A stretch of DNA of 64,000 bases, from assembly GCF_005311025.1 (NCBI RefSeq), contig NZ_CP031747.1, positions 3,881,870 to 3,945,869 on the forward strand, written 5' to 3'. The stretch comes from Alcaligenes faecalis (GTDB lineage: Bacteria; Pseudomonadota; Gammaproteobacteria; Burkholderiales; Burkholderiaceae_B). The notes below the pieces were generated by a model. That model ran no database searches. It worked only from the letters and a program-made list of their open reading frames with translations, and was not told the origin of the DNA. Position 1 is the stretch's first letter. Each line of letters opens with the position of its first letter. Shown one piece after another: positions 27,315-37,675 of the stretch. Position numbers and translations under genes: made by a program.

Positions 27315-28510
27315 CAGGACGCTTCCTTAAAAAACGCTAACACTTCTTCACGACGACTCATGGTATCGGTCTTTCCTAACTCGATCAGCTCTTGGGTGTA
27401 GCCGGACTCGAATAACAAATATGAAATTAATGCACCGCCTGTGGTCGGACCGGACTTTGAAGATACACCAAGTACTCGAAATAGGGTACGTGCAGCAGTT
27501 GGCATCTGATGAATATGCCGAGTGGCAATTTCATCCAGCGAGCGGCTGGGGGTGATGGCAAACGTGCTGACAGGACGCAGCGATTGGCTTTGTAATACAT
27601 TTGCAGGCATATAGGCAAGCAATGTATTGATGCGTTCCATACGCTCAATATCCGTTGACACACTATCGAGGAATATGTTGGATAAAGCATAGCCACTGAT
27701 CTGCGCCAAAGAGGGGTATGGCGGATCCTTGGATTCCTGTTCGTGATAGGTGTTGTCGGCGTATCCGGTACCCACAATCAGCACCTTGTGCGCTCCCAGA
27801 TGAATGGCCGGACTGATGGGTGCCAACTGACGCATCGTCCCGTCCCCGCACCACTGGGTTTGCTTGCCCACTTGCAGAGACTGAGCCGGAAACATGAAGG
27901 GAATGGCGCTGGAAGCCATCAGGTGGTCCACCCCGATGACACCGGGGATGGCACGGCGCAGATTGCGCGTCCAGGGGCGAATACGCTCGTCAGACTGATA
28001 GAAAGTCAGGTGCTCACCAGTGGTGTAGGCCGCTGCCGTAATCGCCAGCGCGCCCACATGCTGCTGGGCCAGATTGCGCTGCAAACGGTCGAAGTCCAGG
28101 CTCTCTTCCAGCAGGTCGCGCAGGGGCGAATTATCCAGCATGGAGTGCGGCACATGGTCACGCAGACGCGGCGCCAGCCAGCCCAAGGCCAGCGTGGCCA
28201 CCCAGTGCACACTGGTCGCCAGCAACTGCAAAGGGTCAGCATGAAAAATATCGTTGGTGCGCAACGAGCCCCACAGCTGTTGTATATGGTCTACAGCCTC
28301 ATGAGGCCTGTCGGCGCGGCACGCCAATCCGGCCGCGTTGATGGAGCCTGCCGAAGAGCCACAAATAATATCGAAGGGATTGCGAAACTGAGGGTTGCGA
28401 TCAGGGTCCAGCAGCTCCAGCAAACCGGCCAGCACCCCGGCCTGATACGCACCGCGCGCCCCGCCCCCATTCAGGACCAATGCCACAGGAGCGGGAGAGC
28501 GCTGGATCAT
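27314..28510 (-). CDS. Patatin-like phospholipase
   Basis: 398 residues. The glycine-rich oxyanion motif GGGARGAYQAG is near residues 15-25, the nucleophile Ser53 lies in GSSAGS (51-56), and a catalytic Asp probably in WCGDGTMRQLAP. These lipases act through a Ser-Asp dyad on membrane lipids. It has no signal peptide. It follows maeB after 8 bases and overlaps the barstar-like gene by 1 base, so all three appear to form one operon. Physiological substrate unknown. Confidence 0.87.
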   Translation of the reverse strand: MIQRSPAPVALVLNGGGARGAYQAGVLAGLLELLDPDRNPQFRNPFDIICGSSAGSINAAGLACRADRPHEAVDHIQQLWGSLRTNDIFHADPLQLLATSVHWVATLALGWLAPRLRDHVPHSMLDNSPLRDLLEESLDFDRLQRNLAQQHVGALAITAAAYTTGEHLTFYQSDERIRPWTRNLRRAIPGVIGVDHLMASSAIPFMFPAQSLQVGKQTQWCGDGTMRQLAPISPAIHLGAHKVLIVGTGYADNTYHEQESKDPPYPSLAQISGYALSNIFLDSVSTDIERMERINTLLAYMPANVLQSQSLRPVSTFAITPSRSLDEIATRHIHQMPTAARTLFRVLGVSSKSGPTTGGALISYLLFESGYTQELIELGKTDTMSRREEVLAFFKEAS

Positions 28511-28518
28511 GATCGGTA

Positions 28519-30813
28519 TCAGCCTTCAGTAGCGACGTTGGCATCCACTACCGTGACCGCCGTCATATTGACGATACGGCGCACCGAAGAAGTGGACGTC
28601 ATGATGTGAACCGGTGCTCGTGCCCCCAACAGGAAGGGGCCGATTGCCACGTTACCACCGGCAGCCGTCTTGAGCAGGTTGTAGGCAATATTGCCTGCCT
28701 CCACGTTCGGGCACACCAGCAAGTTCGCCTCGCCAGTCAGGGCCGAGGTGGGCAGGATTTGATGGCGGGCCTTTTCATCCAGCGCGCAATCGCCGTGCAT
28801 TTCCCCGTCCACCTCCAGACTGGGGTCCAGCTTGCGCACACGCTCCAGCGCACCCCGCATGGTGACGGCGGCAGGCGAATCATTGGTGCCGAAGTTTGAG
28901 CTGGACAGCAAGGCCACCTTGGGTTCGATATTGAACTGACGCATCTTGCGAGCTGCCGCCAAGGTGATCTCGGCTACCTGATCCGAATCGGGATCGTGGT
29001 TCACGTGCGTGTCCGTCAAGGCCACGGTACGCTCGCTAAGCAGCAGAATATTCATGGCCGCATACGTTTCCACGCCGGGGGCTTTGCCAATCACCTGATC
29101 GACCAGCTCCAGATGGTTCTCGTAACGGCCCACCGTACCGCAAATCATGCCATCAGCATCACCCAGATGCAGCATCATGGCGCCGATCAAGGTTGGGCGA
29201 CGACGCATTTCCACACGCGCCATCTCTTTACTGATACCGCGACGGGACATGATTTCCCAATAGCTGGTCCAGTAACGGTGAAAGCGATCATCCTGTTCGG
29301 GGTTGGTCACTTCCACATCAATGCCCAAACGCAGGCGCAGGCCATAGCGTTCAATACGCTGCTGCAGGACAGCCGGACGCCCCACCAGAATCGGGCTGGC
29401 CAAACCTTCATCCACAATAATCTGCACGGCGCGCAATACACGCTCGTCCTCGCCCTCGGTAAAGACCACACGGGACTTGGCGCCGTCCTGCACCAGGCCA
29501 CGGGCCAGCGAATAGATGGGCTTCATGAAGGAGCCGGACTTGTAGACGAACTGACGCAGCTGATAGATATAGCTTTTCAAGTCCGCTATCGGACGCGTCG
29601 CCACGCCCTCGTCCATCGCCGCCTTGGCAACGGCAGGCGCAATGCGCACGATCAGGCGTGAATCGAACGGACGGGGAATAAAGAAGGATGGGCCAAAAGA
29701 AACCTCTTCCAGACCATAAGCAGCGGCTACGCCTTCATCCTGCTCTTCACGCGCCAGCTGACAAATAGCCAGCACAGCGGCTTTCTCCATGCCGCGCGTG
29801 ATCGTGGTGGCTCCCACATCCAGCGCACCACGGAAGATATAAGGGAAGCACAGCACATTATTGACCTGGTTCGGGTAATCCGAACGGCCGGTTGCCATGA
29901 CTACATCATCACGCACAGCGTGGGCATCTTCAGGCAGGATCTCGGGATTGGGATTGGCCAAGGCCAGAATCAGGGGCCGGGGAGCCATTTTCTTCAACAT
30001 CTCGGGCTTGAGCACGCCACCGGCGGACAAGCCCAGAAACACATCGGCCCCCTCAATCACATCACTCAGGCTGCGGGCGTCGGTCTGCTTGGCAAAGCGG
30101 GCCAGCTCGGGCACGGGATTGCCGGGACGACCTTCATACAGCACGCCATCAATATCCGTAACCCAGACATTTTCCAGCGGCAGTCCCATATCAATCATCA
30201 GGTCCAGGCAAGCCAGCGCGGCCGCACCAGCCCCCGAAGTCACCACCTTGACCTGCTTGATGTCTTTTTCCACCACGCTCAGGCCATTCAGAAAAGCGGC
30301 CGTCACACAAATGGCGGTGCCATGCTGGTCGTCGTGGAAAACAGGAATGCTCATGCGCTGGCGCAGCTTGCGCTCCACCTCGAAACACTCGGGTGCTTTG
30401 ATGTCTTCCAGATTGATGCCGCCAAAGGTCGGCTCCAGACCCGCAATAATGTCCACCAGCTTGTCTGGGTCGGTTTCATTGATCTCGATATCAAAGACAT
30501 CCAGACCCGCAAAACTCTTGAACAGCACGGCCTTGCCTTCCATGACCGGCTTGGAAGCCAGCGCGCCAATATTGCCCAGGCCCAACACAGCGGTGCCGTT
30601 GGAAATCACCCCAACCAGATTGCCCCGACCGGTGTAGCGAAAGGCATTTTGCGGGTCGTTGACGATCTCCTCGCAAGCGGCCGCAACCCCAGGCGAATAG
30701 GCCAGTGCCAGATCGCGCTGGTTGGAGAGTTGCTTGGTCGGCGTGACCGATAACTTTCCGGGTCTGCCCTGCTCGTGATATTCCAGGGCTGCTTTCCGAA
30801 AATTGGCGTCCAT
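28519..30813 (-). CDS. maeB: NADP-dependent malic enzyme, MaeB type
   Basis: 764 residues: a malic enzyme domain in the N-terminal half ([16 protein letters not shown], the [11 protein letters not shown] region, [12 protein letters not shown] for NADP binding) and a C-terminal phosphotransacetylase-like domain starting near residue 430, which in this family regulates rather than catalyses. It converts malate to pyruvate, making NADPH. The ATG at 30813 has an AGG upstream; an earlier start adds eight residues. First gene of a maeB-patatin-barstar operon. Confidence 0.94.
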   Translation of the reverse strand: MDANFRKAALEYHEQGRPGKLSVTPTKQLSNQRDLALAYSPGVAAACEEIVNDPQNAFRYTGRGNLVGVISNGTAVLGLGNIGALASKPVMEGKAVLFKSFAGLDVFDIEINETDPDKLVDIIAGLEPTFGGINLEDIKAPECFEVERKLRQRMSIPVFHDDQHGTAICVTAAFLNGLSVVEKDIKQVKVVTSGAGAAALACLDLMIDMGLPLENVWVTDIDGVLYEGRPGNPVPELARFAKQTDARSLSDVIEGADVFLGLSAGGVLKPEMLKKMAPRPLILALANPNPEILPEDAHAVRDDVVMATGRSDYPNQVNNVLCFPYIFRGALDVGATTITRGMEKAAVLAICQLAREEQDEGVAAAYGLEEVSFGPSFFIPRPFDSRLIVRIAPAVAKAAMDEGVATRPIADLKSYIYQLRQFVYKSGSFMKPIYSLARGLVQDGAKSRVVFTEGEDERVLRAVQIIVDEGLASPILVGRPAVLQQRIERYGLRLRLGIDVEVTNPEQDDRFHRYWTSYWEIMSRRGISKEMARVEMRRRPTLIGAMMLHLGDADGMICGTVGRYENHLELVDQVIGKAPGVETYAAMNILLLSERTVALTDTHVNHDPDSDQVAEITLAAARKMRQFNIEPKVALLSSSNFGTNDSPAAVTMRGALERVRKLDPSLEVDGEMHGDCALDEKARHQILPTSALTGEANLLVCPNVEAGNIAYNLLKTAAGGNVAIGPFLLGARAPVHIMTSTSSVRRIVNMTAVTVVDANVATEG

Positions 30814-31029
30814 GCTTATACCTACCCAAAAATCCATTCAAAACGGACCGGGATCGCCAGAGCGCTGCCATTGCCTGTCAGCGTGAATTCAAACAAGCGC
30901 GTGGCTTGATACGCTGAATGCTGTTCTTGTCTCCGAAACCCCAGTCGCCTTGCCTGGCCCTCAAGGCCAAAGCAAGGACCATTCTAGCCCTTGAGTTACA
31001 ACATGGGTCAAGCACAGGCCTGGACAAAC

Positions 31030-31929
31030 TTACAGCGTCTGGCCCGGATAGGAAAATCGGTCCGCTGGATCAAACAGCGCTTTGATGCGGCTATCCACAT
31101 CCTGAGCTTGCCAGGACTGCTCCTGATTCGGCCAGGACCAATCTTGCGGGTCCGAGCCGCTTAAAACGGCATCATCCAGCACCAGCCATTCCACCCAGGC
31201 CAAATCACCGCCGTGGCCCAGCATCAGATGAGCCAGATTAATGCCCTCGCCCTCAACCGGCTCCAGTGCATCCAGCCTATATCGGCAAGGCCATTGTTCC
31301 TGTCTCAAGGCCTGCGTTTCGGATTCGCCCATCAATTGGAACAGGGCCGGAATCAACTGCTGCATGCGCAGGCTATCAAGCGGGTTGCGGTTTTCCTGAC
31401 CAAAGGGACCCAAGGCTGCCTGCGTGTTGTCAGCCAGAATGACCGAGCAATGCAACACGCCCGACAAGGCAGTGCGACCTGTGGGCCAATCATGCTGGCG
31501 TCGATCCGCCAGCCAGGCGGCCACGGTCATCCCGGCAGGCGCATTGGCCAGTCCTTGAAAACCTTTGGCTTCCATTTCACCCAGCAGACAGCCGGGCTGA
31601 ACAAACCAGCGATTGGAGTTGGGCTCCAGACGGTCGCAGCGGGCCATCTGTCGGCCCGGTGCCAGAACAATCAAGGGACCATCGGTTTCACTGGCCTGCG
31701 GCACACCTTCCAGACACACCGTCACACCGTACTCGGCGGCCAGCGTCAACACCATATGGACATCCGCGCTGGAGGCAGGCTCCAGACGAGCCTGCTCGTG
31801 ATCCGGTTTCGCACTGAGTTCTGACCACTCACCTTGAACCCGAGCTTTCAGACGTGAACAAAATGTCTGCCACGCTGTTTGGGGAGGACGACGCCCCATC
31901 AAAAATGCACGCCGCGACGAAGAAACCAT
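31030..31929 (-). CDS. Degenerate FAD-binding (PCMH-type) protein
   Basis: 299 residues. A central stretch (LIVLAPGRQMARCDRLEPNSN, then VQPGCLLGEMEAKG) resembles the FAD-binding domain of glycolate oxidase/D-lactate dehydrogenase proteins, and the C-terminus IKALFDPADRFSYPG matches their last motif. Cap-domain sequence is short, so it is GlcE-like rather than a full oxidase. The N-terminus SSRRAFLMGRR looks like a twin-arginine motif but is not followed by a hydrophobic segment, so export is doubtful. ATG 31929 has AGGA upstream. It lies 216 bases upstream of maeB. Confidence 0.65.
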   Translation of the reverse strand: MVSSSRRAFLMGRRPPQTAWQTFCSRLKARVQGEWSELSAKPDHEQARLEPASSADVHMVLTLAAEYGVTVCLEGVPQASETDGPLIVLAPGRQMARCDRLEPNSNRWFVQPGCLLGEMEAKGFQGLANAPAGMTVAAWLADRRQHDWPTGRTALSGVLHCSVILADNTQAALGPFGQENRNPLDSLRMQQLIPALFQLMGESETQALRQEQWPCRYRLDALEPVEGEGINLAHLMLGHGGDLAWVEWLVLDDAVLSGSDPQDWSWPNQEQSWQAQDVDSRIKALFDPADRFSYPGQTL

Positions 31930-32071
31930 AGACTTTTCCTGCAACAAACCTAAACTTGAGTCTCACTGGCCCGACGGTTTGTACCCCTACAGGGCACACG
32001 CACATGCCACAGCCACCTGACGCCCTTTTGAGCAAGGTCCTACAATACACTTTTTACCCGAGATTTGCCGT

Positions 32072-33232
32072 ATGTCCCGCCTCGCCAGTCGTACCGAACA
32101 TGTTCTTCCTTTTCATGCTGTTGAACTCTTCAAACAGGCTAATACCCTGAAGGCCACGGGCCGCGACATTATCAGCCTGGGCATAGGCGAACCGGACTTC
32201 ACCGCCCCGCAAGCCGTGGTCGATGCGCTGCATCAGGCCAGTAATCAAGGCTTGAGTCAGTACACCGCCCCTGCCGGTCTGACGGCTTTACGTGAACGCA
32301 TCGCCCTGTATTACGAGCAGCAGTTCCAGGCCCGTGTCGACCCTTCGCGTATTGTGGTCACGGCCGGCGCATCCGGTGCCCTGTCTCTGGCTACGCTGGC
32401 TCTGATCAATCCTGGTGACGAAGTGCTGATGCCCGATCCGTCCTACCCGGCCAACCAGAACTTCATCATGGCAGCCGGTGGTACGGCCCGCCTGATCCCG
32501 GCCTCGGCAGATGAACGCTTTCAACTAAGTGCCCAGCATATTCGCGAGCACTGGGGTCCCAAGACCCGCGGCGTTCTGATTGCGTCGCCAAACAATCCCA
32601 CCGGCGCAACGATTTCCCGCCCTGCCCTGCAAGAACTGATCAAGGAAGTGCGCGCCCGTGATGGCTTCATCATCATGGACGAGATTTATCTGGGTCTGTT
32701 TTATGAAGAAGCACCGCTCAGCGCCCTGACCCTGGATCAGGACATTATTGTTATCAATAGCTTTTCCAAGTACTTCCACATGACGGGCTGGCGTCTGGGC
32801 TGGTTGATCCTGCCCACCTGGATGACAGAAGCCTGCGAGCGCATGGCCGCCAGTCTGGCAATTTGCGCTCCCTCCCTGGCCCAACATGCCGCCCTGGCCT
32901 GCTTCGAGCCTGAAACCATGGCGATTTATGAAGAGCGTCGGCTGGCCTTCAAACAGCGTCGTGATTATCTGCTGCCCGAGCTGGAGCGTCTGGGCCTGCG
33001 CGTACCCGTGCGCCCGGATGGCGCTTTCTATATTTATACGGATATTCGTGAGTACAGTCAGGACAGCGATGCCTTCTCGCAGCAACTGCTGCACGAGGCC
33101 GGAGTGGCCGCTGTGCCGGGCCGGGACTTTGGTACGGCCCACGCGCCTTACACCTTGCGCCTGTCCTACGCCACTGGCATGGACCGCTTGCAGGAAGCGA
33201 TCAGTCGTCTGGGACAATTTCTGGGCCGCTAA
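32072..33232 (+). CDS. PLP-dependent aminotransferase, class I/II
   Basis: 386 residues. The PLP lysine is Lys233 in NSFSKYFHMTGWRLGW, with Asp203 and Tyr206 in MDEIYLG, Asn175 in SPNNPTG, and LGIGEPDFTAP at about 36-46. These mark fold type I, the aspartate/alanine-aminotransferase-like group (AspC/AlaT/DapL-like N-terminal pattern). Substrate cannot be assigned. It diverges from the FAD-binding gene and is followed by a terminator at 33288. Confidence 0.88.
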   Translation: MSRLASRTEHVLPFHAVELFKQANTLKATGRDIISLGIGEPDFTAPQAVVDALHQASNQGLSQYTAPAGLTALRERIALYYEQQFQARVDPSRIVVTAGASGALSLATLALINPGDEVLMPDPSYPANQNFIMAAGGTARLIPASADERFQLSAQHIREHWGPKTRGVLIASPNNPTGATISRPALQELIKEVRARDGFIIMDEIYLGLFYEEAPLSALTLDQDIIVINSFSKYFHMTGWRLGWLILPTWMTEACERMAASLAICAPSLAQHAALACFEPETMAIYEERRLAFKQRRDYLLPELERLGLRVPVRPDGAFYIYTDIREYSQDSDAFSQQLLHEAGVAAVPGRDFGTAHAPYTLRLSYATGMDRLQEAISRLGQFLGR

Positions 33233-33287
33233 GCCTAGGCATCCTTTCCGTCTGTCGGGCCGTGAAGCTCAACCCCATTAAGGTATT

Positions 33288-33315
33288 TCGGGCCGCAAGG
33301 CCCGATTTCTTTTTC
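33288..33315 (+). terminator. Terminator after the aminotransferase
   Basis: Perfect 7-bp GC stem (33288-33294 with 33299-33305), GCAA loop, then TTTCTTTTTC. Confidence 0.88.
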
Positions 33316-33328
33316 TATTCAAACCAGC

Positions 33329-34168
33329 TTAGCGTGCCCGAACCGGAATGCCCGAGGCCAAAGCGATACGGCGGCGTTCAGCCAGCACCTTCGCACCGTA
33401 GCCGCCATCGCTAGGGCCAGTGGCTCCTACATAACAGGCCAGGCCGCCTTCAATAGACCCACGGCGACGGATACAGTCCGACAGAATCTGCGCACCCACC
33501 CGAATATTTGCCTCGGGGCTCAGCACGGCCAACGTCCCTTCCATATAAATATCGAACTTCTCTTTATGGACTTTGGTCATCACCTGCATCAGGCCCTGCG
33601 CACCTACATGACTTTCCGCATAGGGGTTGTAGCGTGACTCAATGGCGATCACCGCCAGAATCAGTTGCGGGTCCAGGTTCTTTTCCTTGCCCACAATAAA
33701 AGCGGTGTGGATCAAGGCCCCCGCCACCGAATAGGCAATCTTGTACTTGCGCGCCAAATAGCTGCGCAAGGCCTGCTGCTGAGCCGCCGTGACGCCCGCA
33801 ATGGGCTGCCCGGTGACCGAAGCACGCAGGTTCTTCATAAAGCCCTGATAAGTAGAGACAGCTTGCTGCTGTTCTGTCTGGCTCAAGTCCTCGCCCTCTT
33901 CCGACAGGTTGGGCTGTGTCTTGTCCGCTGGCCAGACCGCCTGGCTGTACGCATCGTATTTCACCGCCTCGGGGCGCAGGGTTTGCACGAGACCGGTATA
34001 AAGCTGGTTAAACTGAGCGCGCATCGACGGCACAACCACACAGGCTGCAATCGTCACCAGTACGGCAATGCCCAGGTACATGGCACACACGTGCACAAAC
34101 TCACCGATGCGATACGTCAGGGTGCGGGCCGAGCGACTAAGTACATAGTCCATATCTTGGAAGCCCAT
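33329..34168 (-). CDS. Lytic murein transglycosylase, membrane-anchored (SLT domain)
   Basis: 279 residues. One transmembrane segment near residues 29-47 anchors the protein; the SLT domain follows from about 145. Glu177 in [12 protein letters not shown] is the expected catalytic acid, followed by GAQGLMQVM. It cleaves peptidoglycan glycan strands to 1,6-anhydro products. Divergent from ubiD. A phage-type transglycosylase is unlikely in this context. Confidence 0.86.
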   Translation of the reverse strand: MGFQDMDYVLSRSARTLTYRIGEFVHVCAMYLGIAVLVTIAACVVVPSMRAQFNQLYTGLVQTLRPEAVKYDAYSQAVWPADKTQPNLSEEGEDLSQTEQQQAVSTYQGFMKNLRASVTGQPIAGVTAAQQQALRSYLARKYKIAYSVAGALIHTAFIVGKEKNLDPQLILAVIAIESRYNPYAESHVGAQGLMQVMTKVHKEKFDIYMEGTLAVLSPEANIRVGAQILSDCIRRRGSIEGGLACYVGATGPSDGGYGAKVLAERRRIALASGIPVRAR

Positions 34169-34264
34169 GGGATCATCCTTAGTATTGCTAACTGCCCGAT
34201 GTTAACCTTAGAACCTGTTCAAGGTCTTAACCAAAAATATCTGCAAGCGGAGCCCCGTTCTTCT

Positions 34265-35809
34265 GTGAAATACCGTGACTTGAGAGACTTTATTGCCCAG
34301 CTGGAAGCCAAGGGCGATCTGAAGCGGATTACGCAGCCAGTTTCCACCTCGCTGGAAATGACTGAAATCAGTGACCGGGTACTGCGTGCCGGTGGGCCGG
34401 CGCTTTTGTTTGAAAATGCCCAGCATCAAGGCTCCAAAGCCGCCATGCCTGTCCTGGCCAATTTGTTCGGCACGCCGCAACGCGTCGCCTGGGGCATGGG
34501 TGCACAGGATGTGTCGGCATTACGCGACACTGGCGAGCTGCTGGCCAATCTGAAAGAGCCGCAAGCCCCCACCGGGATGCGTGATGCGCTGTCCAAAGTA
34601 TCCATGCTCAAGTCCGCCCTGTGGGATATGAGCCCCAAGAATGTCCGCTCTCCCGCGTGTCAGGAAGTGGTGCTGGAAGGCAAGGATGTGGACCTGAACC
34701 AGATCCCCTTGCAACTGTGCTGGCCCGGCGACGTGGCCCCCTTGCTGACCTGGGGCTTGGTGATTACCAAAGGCCCCCACGCCAAGCGTCAGAACCTCGG
34801 TATCTACCGTCAACAGCTGATTGGCCGTAACAAGCTCATCATGCGCTGGTTGTCCCACCGTGGCGGTGCCTTGGACTTCCGCGATCATGCACTGACCAAC
34901 CCCGGCAAGCCCTTCCCGATTGCCGTTGCCCTGGGCACCGACCCCGCCACCATTCTGGGTGCGGTCACCCCCGTGCCCGATAGTCTGTCCGAATACCAGT
35001 TTGCCGGTTTGCTGCGCGGCTCGCGCACCGAAGTGGCCAAAGCCCTGGGTAGCGACTTGTCCGTACCCGCCTGGGCCGAGATTGTCCTGGAAGGACATAT
35101 CCTGCCCAGCAATCACCCGGATGCTCTGGCTCCCGAAGTCCCCGAAGGCATGAAGCCGCCCGCCGACAGCAGCTACGAAATGGCACTGGAAGGCCCTTAC
35201 GGCGACCACACCGGCTACTACAACGAGCAGGACTGGTTCCCGGTCTTTACTGTCGAACGCATCACCATGCGCCGCAACCCGATTTACCACAGCACCTACA
35301 CCGGCAAGCCGCCCGATGAGCCTGCCGTTCTGGGCGTTGCGCTGAACGAAGTCTTTGTGCCCCTGCTGCGCAAGCAATTGCCTGAAATTGTGGACTTCTA
35401 CCTGCCTCCCGAAGGCTGCAGCTACCGCCTGGCCGTGGTGTCGATTCGCAAGCAATACGCAGGCCATGCCAAGCGCGTGATGTTTGGTGTCTGGAGCATC
35501 TTGCGCCAGTTCATGTACACCAAGTTCATCGTGGTGGTGGACGAGGATGTGAACACGCGCGACTGGAAAGAAGTGATCTGGGCCATGACCACCCGTATGG
35601 ACCCGGTACGCGATACCGTGCTGGTGGAAAACACGCCTATCGACTATCTGGACTTTGCCTCGCCCGTTTCGGGACTGGGCGGCAAGATGGGCATGGATGC
35701 CACCAATAAATGGCCCGGAGAAACCCAGCGCGAATGGGGTACGCCTATCCAGATGGATGAGTCCACCAAGAAGAAAGTGGACGATATGTGGAGTTCGCTG
35801 GGGCTGTGA
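34265..35809 (+). CDS. ubiD: 3-octaprenyl-4-hydroxybenzoate decarboxylase (UbiD)
   Basis: prFMN-dependent decarboxylase of ubiquinone synthesis; it needs a UbiX prenyltransferase, not found in this window. 514 residues. The protein starts [18 protein letters not shown], the usual UbiD N-terminus, so the GTG at 34265 is chosen; a longer open frame upstream is antisense to the transglycosylase. The core has [28 protein letters not shown] and the C-terminal [10 protein letters not shown]. Confidence 0.94.
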   Translation: MKYRDLRDFIAQLEAKGDLKRITQPVSTSLEMTEISDRVLRAGGPALLFENAQHQGSKAAMPVLANLFGTPQRVAWGMGAQDVSALRDTGELLANLKEPQAPTGMRDALSKVSMLKSALWDMSPKNVRSPACQEVVLEGKDVDLNQIPLQLCWPGDVAPLLTWGLVITKGPHAKRQNLGIYRQQLIGRNKLIMRWLSHRGGALDFRDHALTNPGKPFPIAVALGTDPATILGAVTPVPDSLSEYQFAGLLRGSRTEVAKALGSDLSVPAWAEIVLEGHILPSNHPDALAPEVPEGMKPPADSSYEMALEGPYGDHTGYYNEQDWFPVFTVERITMRRNPIYHSTYTGKPPDEPAVLGVALNEVFVPLLRKQLPEIVDFYLPPEGCSYRLAVVSIRKQYAGHAKRVMFGVWSILRQFMYTKFIVVVDEDVNTRDWKEVIWAMTTRMDPVRDTVLVENTPIDYLDFASPVSGLGGKMGMDATNKWPGETQREWGTPIQMDESTKKKVDDMWSSLGL

Positions 35810-35845
35810 GCCAGAACGCGCCCTCATATGGCATGTTCCAAAAAC

Positions 35846-35886
35846 AAACAAAGACCATCACCGCAACGGTGCATGGTCTTTGTTTT
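35846..35886 (+). terminator. Terminator after ubiD (bidirectional)
   Basis: A long stem of 13 bp (35846-35858 with 35873-35885) plus an inner 5-bp stem, one-base bulge and T-run. The left arm is A-rich, so it may also serve the converging VOC gene. Confidence 0.88.
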
Positions 35887-35934
35887 ATTCTGCTCTTCAA
35901 TGCGGGCCAGTCAACGCTACGCCCAAGGCCAGTA

Positions 35935-36351
35935 TCAGGTCGGCAAGGCCAAAGGCTCCACCAGTTCAATCAGGTACTCATCCGGGTCAAACACAAAGGC
36001 GATCGTGCGTTTACCGTGATTCATCTGCTTGGGAGGTGTCTTGATCCTGACGCCCTGCTCTTCCAGATAACGCACCGCCTGATGCACGTCCTGGACTATC
36101 AAGGCCAGATGACCAAAGGCCCCGCCCTTTTCATACGGCTCTTTTTGATCCCAGTTCCAGGTCAGCTCCAGACTGGACTGTGTGCTCTGGTCAAAGCTGA
36201 GAAACACATTGGTAAAGCGGCCGGACTCATAGTCCGTGTGGCGCACCACATGCATGCCCAGAATATCGCGGTAGAACGCCAGGGACCGCTCCAGATCCAG
36301 GACACGCAACATGACATGATCAAGGCCAAACTGTATTTGGGAAGTGCTCAT
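35935..36351 (-). CDS. Glyoxalase/VOC-superfamily protein (lactoylglutathione lyase-like)
   Basis: 138 residues in two beta-alpha-beta-beta-beta modules. GLDHVMLRVLDLERSLAFYRDILGM (about 8-32), HLALIVQDVHQAVRYLEEQGV and the C-terminal FVFDPDEYLIELVEP fit glyoxalase I: metal ligands would be His11, a Glu in SLELTWN, His86-region and the final Glu in YLIELVE. It probably detoxifies methylglyoxal hemithioacetal. The ATG at 36351 is used because conserved sequence begins after it. Confidence 0.83.
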   Translation of the reverse strand: MSTSQIQFGLDHVMLRVLDLERSLAFYRDILGMHVVRHTDYESGRFTNVFLSFDQSTQSSLELTWNWDQKEPYEKGGAFGHLALIVQDVHQAVRYLEEQGVRIKTPPKQMNHGKRTIAFVFDPDEYLIELVEPLALPT

Positions 36352-36445
36352 AGCAAGGGGCAGAGGGTTGAAAATTGCAATGTAGCAAAACCGCCCTCCT
36401 TGCATCATGACCGCTCATCAAGGGTCCATGAGAAATACTCAAGCC

Positions 36446-37381
36446 TTACGCACTGGCTGCCATCAGCTCCGACGAGATGGTCTGGATGAATAAAGGCACA
36501 CAGGGGTTGGCATTGCTTTCCTGCCACATGATGTTGATGAAGGACTGCGGATGCTGGCCCGACAAGTCCAGATCAATCGCCACCAGATCACGGTGCACGT
36601 ACTTGCGCAAGGACTGCGACAAAACGGCAATGCCGATATTGGCCGCCACCATGCTCATGATGCCGGTAATGGTGCTGGCTTCCTGTACGGAATTGGGATG
36701 AAAACCGGCATGTCGACACAGGGAATAGAAATAGCGCCGCCAGACCTGCCAATGCGTCTTGCTGCCCACCACAAAACGCTCATTGGCCAGTTCCACCAAG
36801 GGGATGGATTTTTCTTTTGCCAAAGGATGATCGCTCTGTAAAAGAACGATGGGATCATCACGGCATACCGGCTTCCACAGCACACCCAGTTCCTCGGGGT
36901 CATCAGAGAAAGCAAAGCCAAAGCCCAGGTCCAGACTGCCCTGCTGCAAGCCCTGTATTTGCTGTTGCGTGGGCATATATAACAAATCGGTTGTGATGTT
37001 CGAATACTGCTGCTTGAAGTGCTCCAGCGTTCTGGGCAGCACGTCCTGCACCGCATAGTCGTTATAGGCAATGATCAGGTGTCCGATATCGCCAAACTTG
37101 GCTTTCTGAGCCAGCTCGATACCGCGCTCCAGATGCACAAAAACCTGTTCGATTTCCTGCAGCAATAAAAAACCTGCCGCTGTGAGCTTGACCTGGCGGG
37201 TGCTGCGTTCAAACAGGTCCACCTGCAAATCATCTTCCAGCTTTTTGATGATGCGCGTCAGGCCCGGTTGCGTGATGTGCAGCAGCTCCGCCGCCTTCTT
37301 GAAATGCAACTGTTCGGCCACCGTTTTAAAGGCGCGCAGGTGATGCAAATCCAGGCGTGCGGGAATCATGGTTTTGCTCAT
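36446..37381 (-). CDS. LysR-family transcriptional regulator
   Basis: 311 residues. Winged HTH at residues about 9-65 (LHHLRAFKTVAEQLHFKKAAELLHITQPGLTRIIKKLE), then an effector domain. It is divergent from the MFS transporter gene over a 294-base region, and a perfect inverted repeat (37389-37409) lies directly in front of its own start. The likely job is to regulate the transporter in response to its substrate; the substrate is unknown. Confidence 0.88.
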   Translation of the reverse strand: MSKTMIPARLDLHHLRAFKTVAEQLHFKKAAELLHITQPGLTRIIKKLEDDLQVDLFERSTRQVKLTAAGFLLLQEIEQVFVHLERGIELAQKAKFGDIGHLIIAYNDYAVQDVLPRTLEHFKQQYSNITTDLLYMPTQQQIQGLQQGSLDLGFGFAFSDDPEELGVLWKPVCRDDPIVLLQSDHPLAKEKSIPLVELANERFVVGSKTHWQVWRRYFYSLCRHAGFHPNSVQEASTITGIMSMVAANIGIAVLSQSLRKYVHRDLVAIDLDLSGQHPQSFINIMWQESNANPCVPLFIQTISSELMAASA

Positions 37382-37388
37382 ATTTTAG

Positions 37389-37409
37389 ATTGATAACATT
37401 GCGATCAAT
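37389..37409. promoter_or_regulatory. Candidate LysR operator (inverted repeat)
   Basis: ATTGAT-N9-ATCAAT, a perfect 6-bp dyad containing the T-N11-A type LysR core. It begins 8 bases upstream of the LysR start, a position typical of autoregulation. The other 250 bases up to the transporter start hold no clear second dyad. Confidence 0.55.
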
Positions 37410-37675
37410 AATAGTGCGCGAATAGTGAATGGACAAGCAATTTGCAGAGGATTAGCTTATCTAGCACGCACTGGATGGCGCTTTGCAAGCATGCCAGGAC
37501 CGGATGCCCAGCCCCACGGAAAGGAGGAACTCATCCTGTTGCAGCCGATGCTCTAGCCGAGCTTTCAACCAATACCAAGAAAAGATAGACACGTAGAAAT
37601 AATAAAAAAACCAGCTACCCCCACAGGGTTTGATTTCAAAAAACAGATAGTCCCAATACTTGAGGAGACATAAGT

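Noticed and set aside
33665-34264. A 200-codon upstream extension of the ubiD frame
   Set aside because: The extension is antisense to the lytic transglycosylase, and the UbiD family starts at the KYRDLRDF sequence that follows the GTG at 34265.
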